A stretch of 64,000 bases of DNA from an uncultured Prochlorococcus sp. (GTDB taxonomy: Bacteria > Cyanobacteriota > Cyanobacteriia > PCC-6307 > Cyanobiaceae). Of the stretch, positions 62,598 to 64,000 are shown in pieces. The notes below the pieces were generated by a model that was not told the origin of the DNA, searched no databases, and saw only the letters and a program-made list of their open reading frames with translations. The translations under genes and the position numbers were made by a program. Within the stretch, counting starts at the first letter, position 1. Every line of letters begins with the position of its first letter. The DNA is taken from assembly GCA_902627335.1 (NCBI GenBank), contig CACOIV010000004.1, positions 1 through 64,000 of the forward strand. The letters run 5' to 3'.

Positions 62598-64000
62598 TTA
62601 TTCTTTAACTCCCTCAATCTTATCCTCAACCTCTTGATAAAGTTCTTTCAGTTGTTCTATGTTTTCATCAGATGTTTCCCAATAACCTCTTCCATTAACT
62701 TCTAATAAAGTGCCAACTATTCTTCTAAAACTATTAGGATTTAATTCCATTAACCTTTTTCTCATCTCTTCATCATTTATAAAAGTTTCATTTGTTTCTT
62801 CATAAACAAAATTATCCACTTGGCCACTTGTTGCACTCCAACCCAGTGTGTAGTTTAATCTGTTAGACAATTCTCTTACTCCTTCATATCCAGATTTAAG
62901 CATTCCCTCATACCATTTTGGATTAAGAAGTTTCGTTCTTGAATCAAGTCTAATGGTTTCACTAAGAGACCTGACTTGTGCATTTGAAGTTGTTGTATCA
63001 GCTATAAAGCTGCTAGGTTCCTTACCGTCATCTCTTAATGTTTTAATTAATTTTGTTGGATCTGAGTCAAAATAATGACTTACATCTGTTAATGAAATTT
63101 CTGATGAATCTAAATTTTGAAAAGTTACATCTGCTGTCTTCATTACTGATTCAAAAACATCTCTTTTCTGATTCATTTCTCCTGGATTATCTGCATTGAA
63201 AGCATATGTTTTTCTTGATAAATACATTTCTTGCAGTTCATTCTCTTCCTCCCAAGTGGAATTTTCAACGGCTAAATTAACATTAGAACTATAACTTCCA
63301 CTTGCATTAGAAAAAACTCTTGCAGATGCATCTCTTAATGATGTCCCTTCCTTTTCTGCTTGTTCCAAAGAGTGTTTTCTTACAAAATTCATATCTAATG
63401 GTTCATCTGCCTCAGCAGCAAGCTTTACCGCTTGATCTATTAAAGCCATTTGATTTATAAATAAGTCTCTGAAAACTCCTGAACAATTTACAACAACATC
63501 AATCCTTGGTCTTCCAAGCTCTTTTAACGGTATTAGTTCTAATTTATTTATTCTTCCAACTGAGTCAGGTTTGGGTTTTACTCCTACAAACCATAAAATT
63601 TGAGCTAAAGATTCACCATATGTTTTTATATTGTCGGTACCCCATAGAACACATGCTATTGTTTCTGGCCATGAACCTTGTTCTTCTTTTTGCCTTTCAA
63701 TTAGTTTGTCAACTACAGCTTTTGCTGCTGCAACAGCTGCTGTAGTAGGAATTGATTGTGGATCTAAAGCATGAATGTTTTTTCCACTAGGTAAAACACC
63801 AGGATTACGAATTGGATCACCTCCTGGACCAGGTAATACATAGTTACCGTCAAGTGCTTTAATAAGACTTTCCATCTCTTTATCTGCACAAACTTGTTCT
63901 AAGCAGAATAATAAATAATCAAAAAGTTTATTTAATTCCTTTTGATCAATATTGTCGAAGCCTTTCAATCTACAGACTCGTAACCATGGTGTAGGGATAG
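62598..64000 (-). CDS. chlH: Magnesium chelatase subunit H (C-terminal part; 5' end beyond window)
   Basis: Frame stays open to the window edge ([39 protein letters not shown]...); [29 protein letters not shown] and [19 protein letters not shown]. Confidence 0.95.
   Translation of the reverse strand, partial: IPTPWLRVCRLKGFDNIDQKELNKLFDYLLFCLEQVCADKEMESLIKALDGNYVLPGPGGDPIRNPGVLPSGKNIHALDPQSIPTTAAVAAAKAVVDKLIERQKEEQGSWPETIACVLWGTDNIKTYGESLAQILWFVGVKPKPDSVGRINKLELIPLKELGRPRIDVVVNCSGVFRDLFINQMALIDQAVKLAAEADEPLDMNFVRKHSLEQAEKEGTSLRDASARVFSNASGSYSSNVNLAVENSTWEEENELQEMYLSRKTYAFNADNPGEMNQKRDVFESVMKTADVTFQNLDSSEISLTDVSHYFDSDPTKLIKTLRDDGKEPSSFIADTTTSNAQVRSLSETIRLDSRTKLLNPKWYEGMLKSGYEGVRELSNRLNYTLGWSATSGQVDNFVYEETNETFINDEEMRKRLMELNPNSFRRIVGTLLEVNGRGYWETSDENIEQLKELYQEVEDKIEGVKE

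Noticed and set aside
63966-63968. TTG at 63968 as a gene start giving a 456-aa chlH-like protein
   Set aside because: The same frame continues to base 64000 with ChlH-like [10 protein letters not shown], so this is the C-terminal part of full-length chlH.

Overview
This 64 kb AT-rich, gene-dense window is very probably chromosomal DNA of a picocyanobacterium, most likely high-light-type Prochlorococcus. This is inferred from gene content, base composition and protein similarity recalled from knowledge; no search was run. It holds about 80 protein-coding genes, mostly core metabolism: recG (5' cut by the window edge), sir, glyS, chlP, typA, lptB, ccsA, rpe, glpX, hemA, glgC, gnd, pgl, ilvD, upp, cobW-like, purS, purQ, class I fba, accD, prk, leuB, lpxD, proB, ruvX, hisA, pgsA, nth, an iron-type ABC ATPase, ferritin, a Crp-family regulator, carB, tpiA, folP and chlH (5' cut by the right edge). 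One tRNA (initiator Met-CAT) and two convincing intrinsic terminators are visible. I found no CRISPR arrays, rRNA, transposases or integrases. The least ordinary stretch is about 44.7-52.9 kb. It contains an iron-storage/Crp cluster with a good Fur-box-like site, a Rieske oxygenase / 34-aa membrane peptide / orphan ABC ATPase unit, a gene-poor run of micro-ORFs missed by the supplied ORF track, and a ribbon-helix-helix-like gene flanked on both sides by near-identical 11-bp palindromes next to tRNA-fMet. These are the best candidates for something undescribed. None is proven by sequence reading alone.
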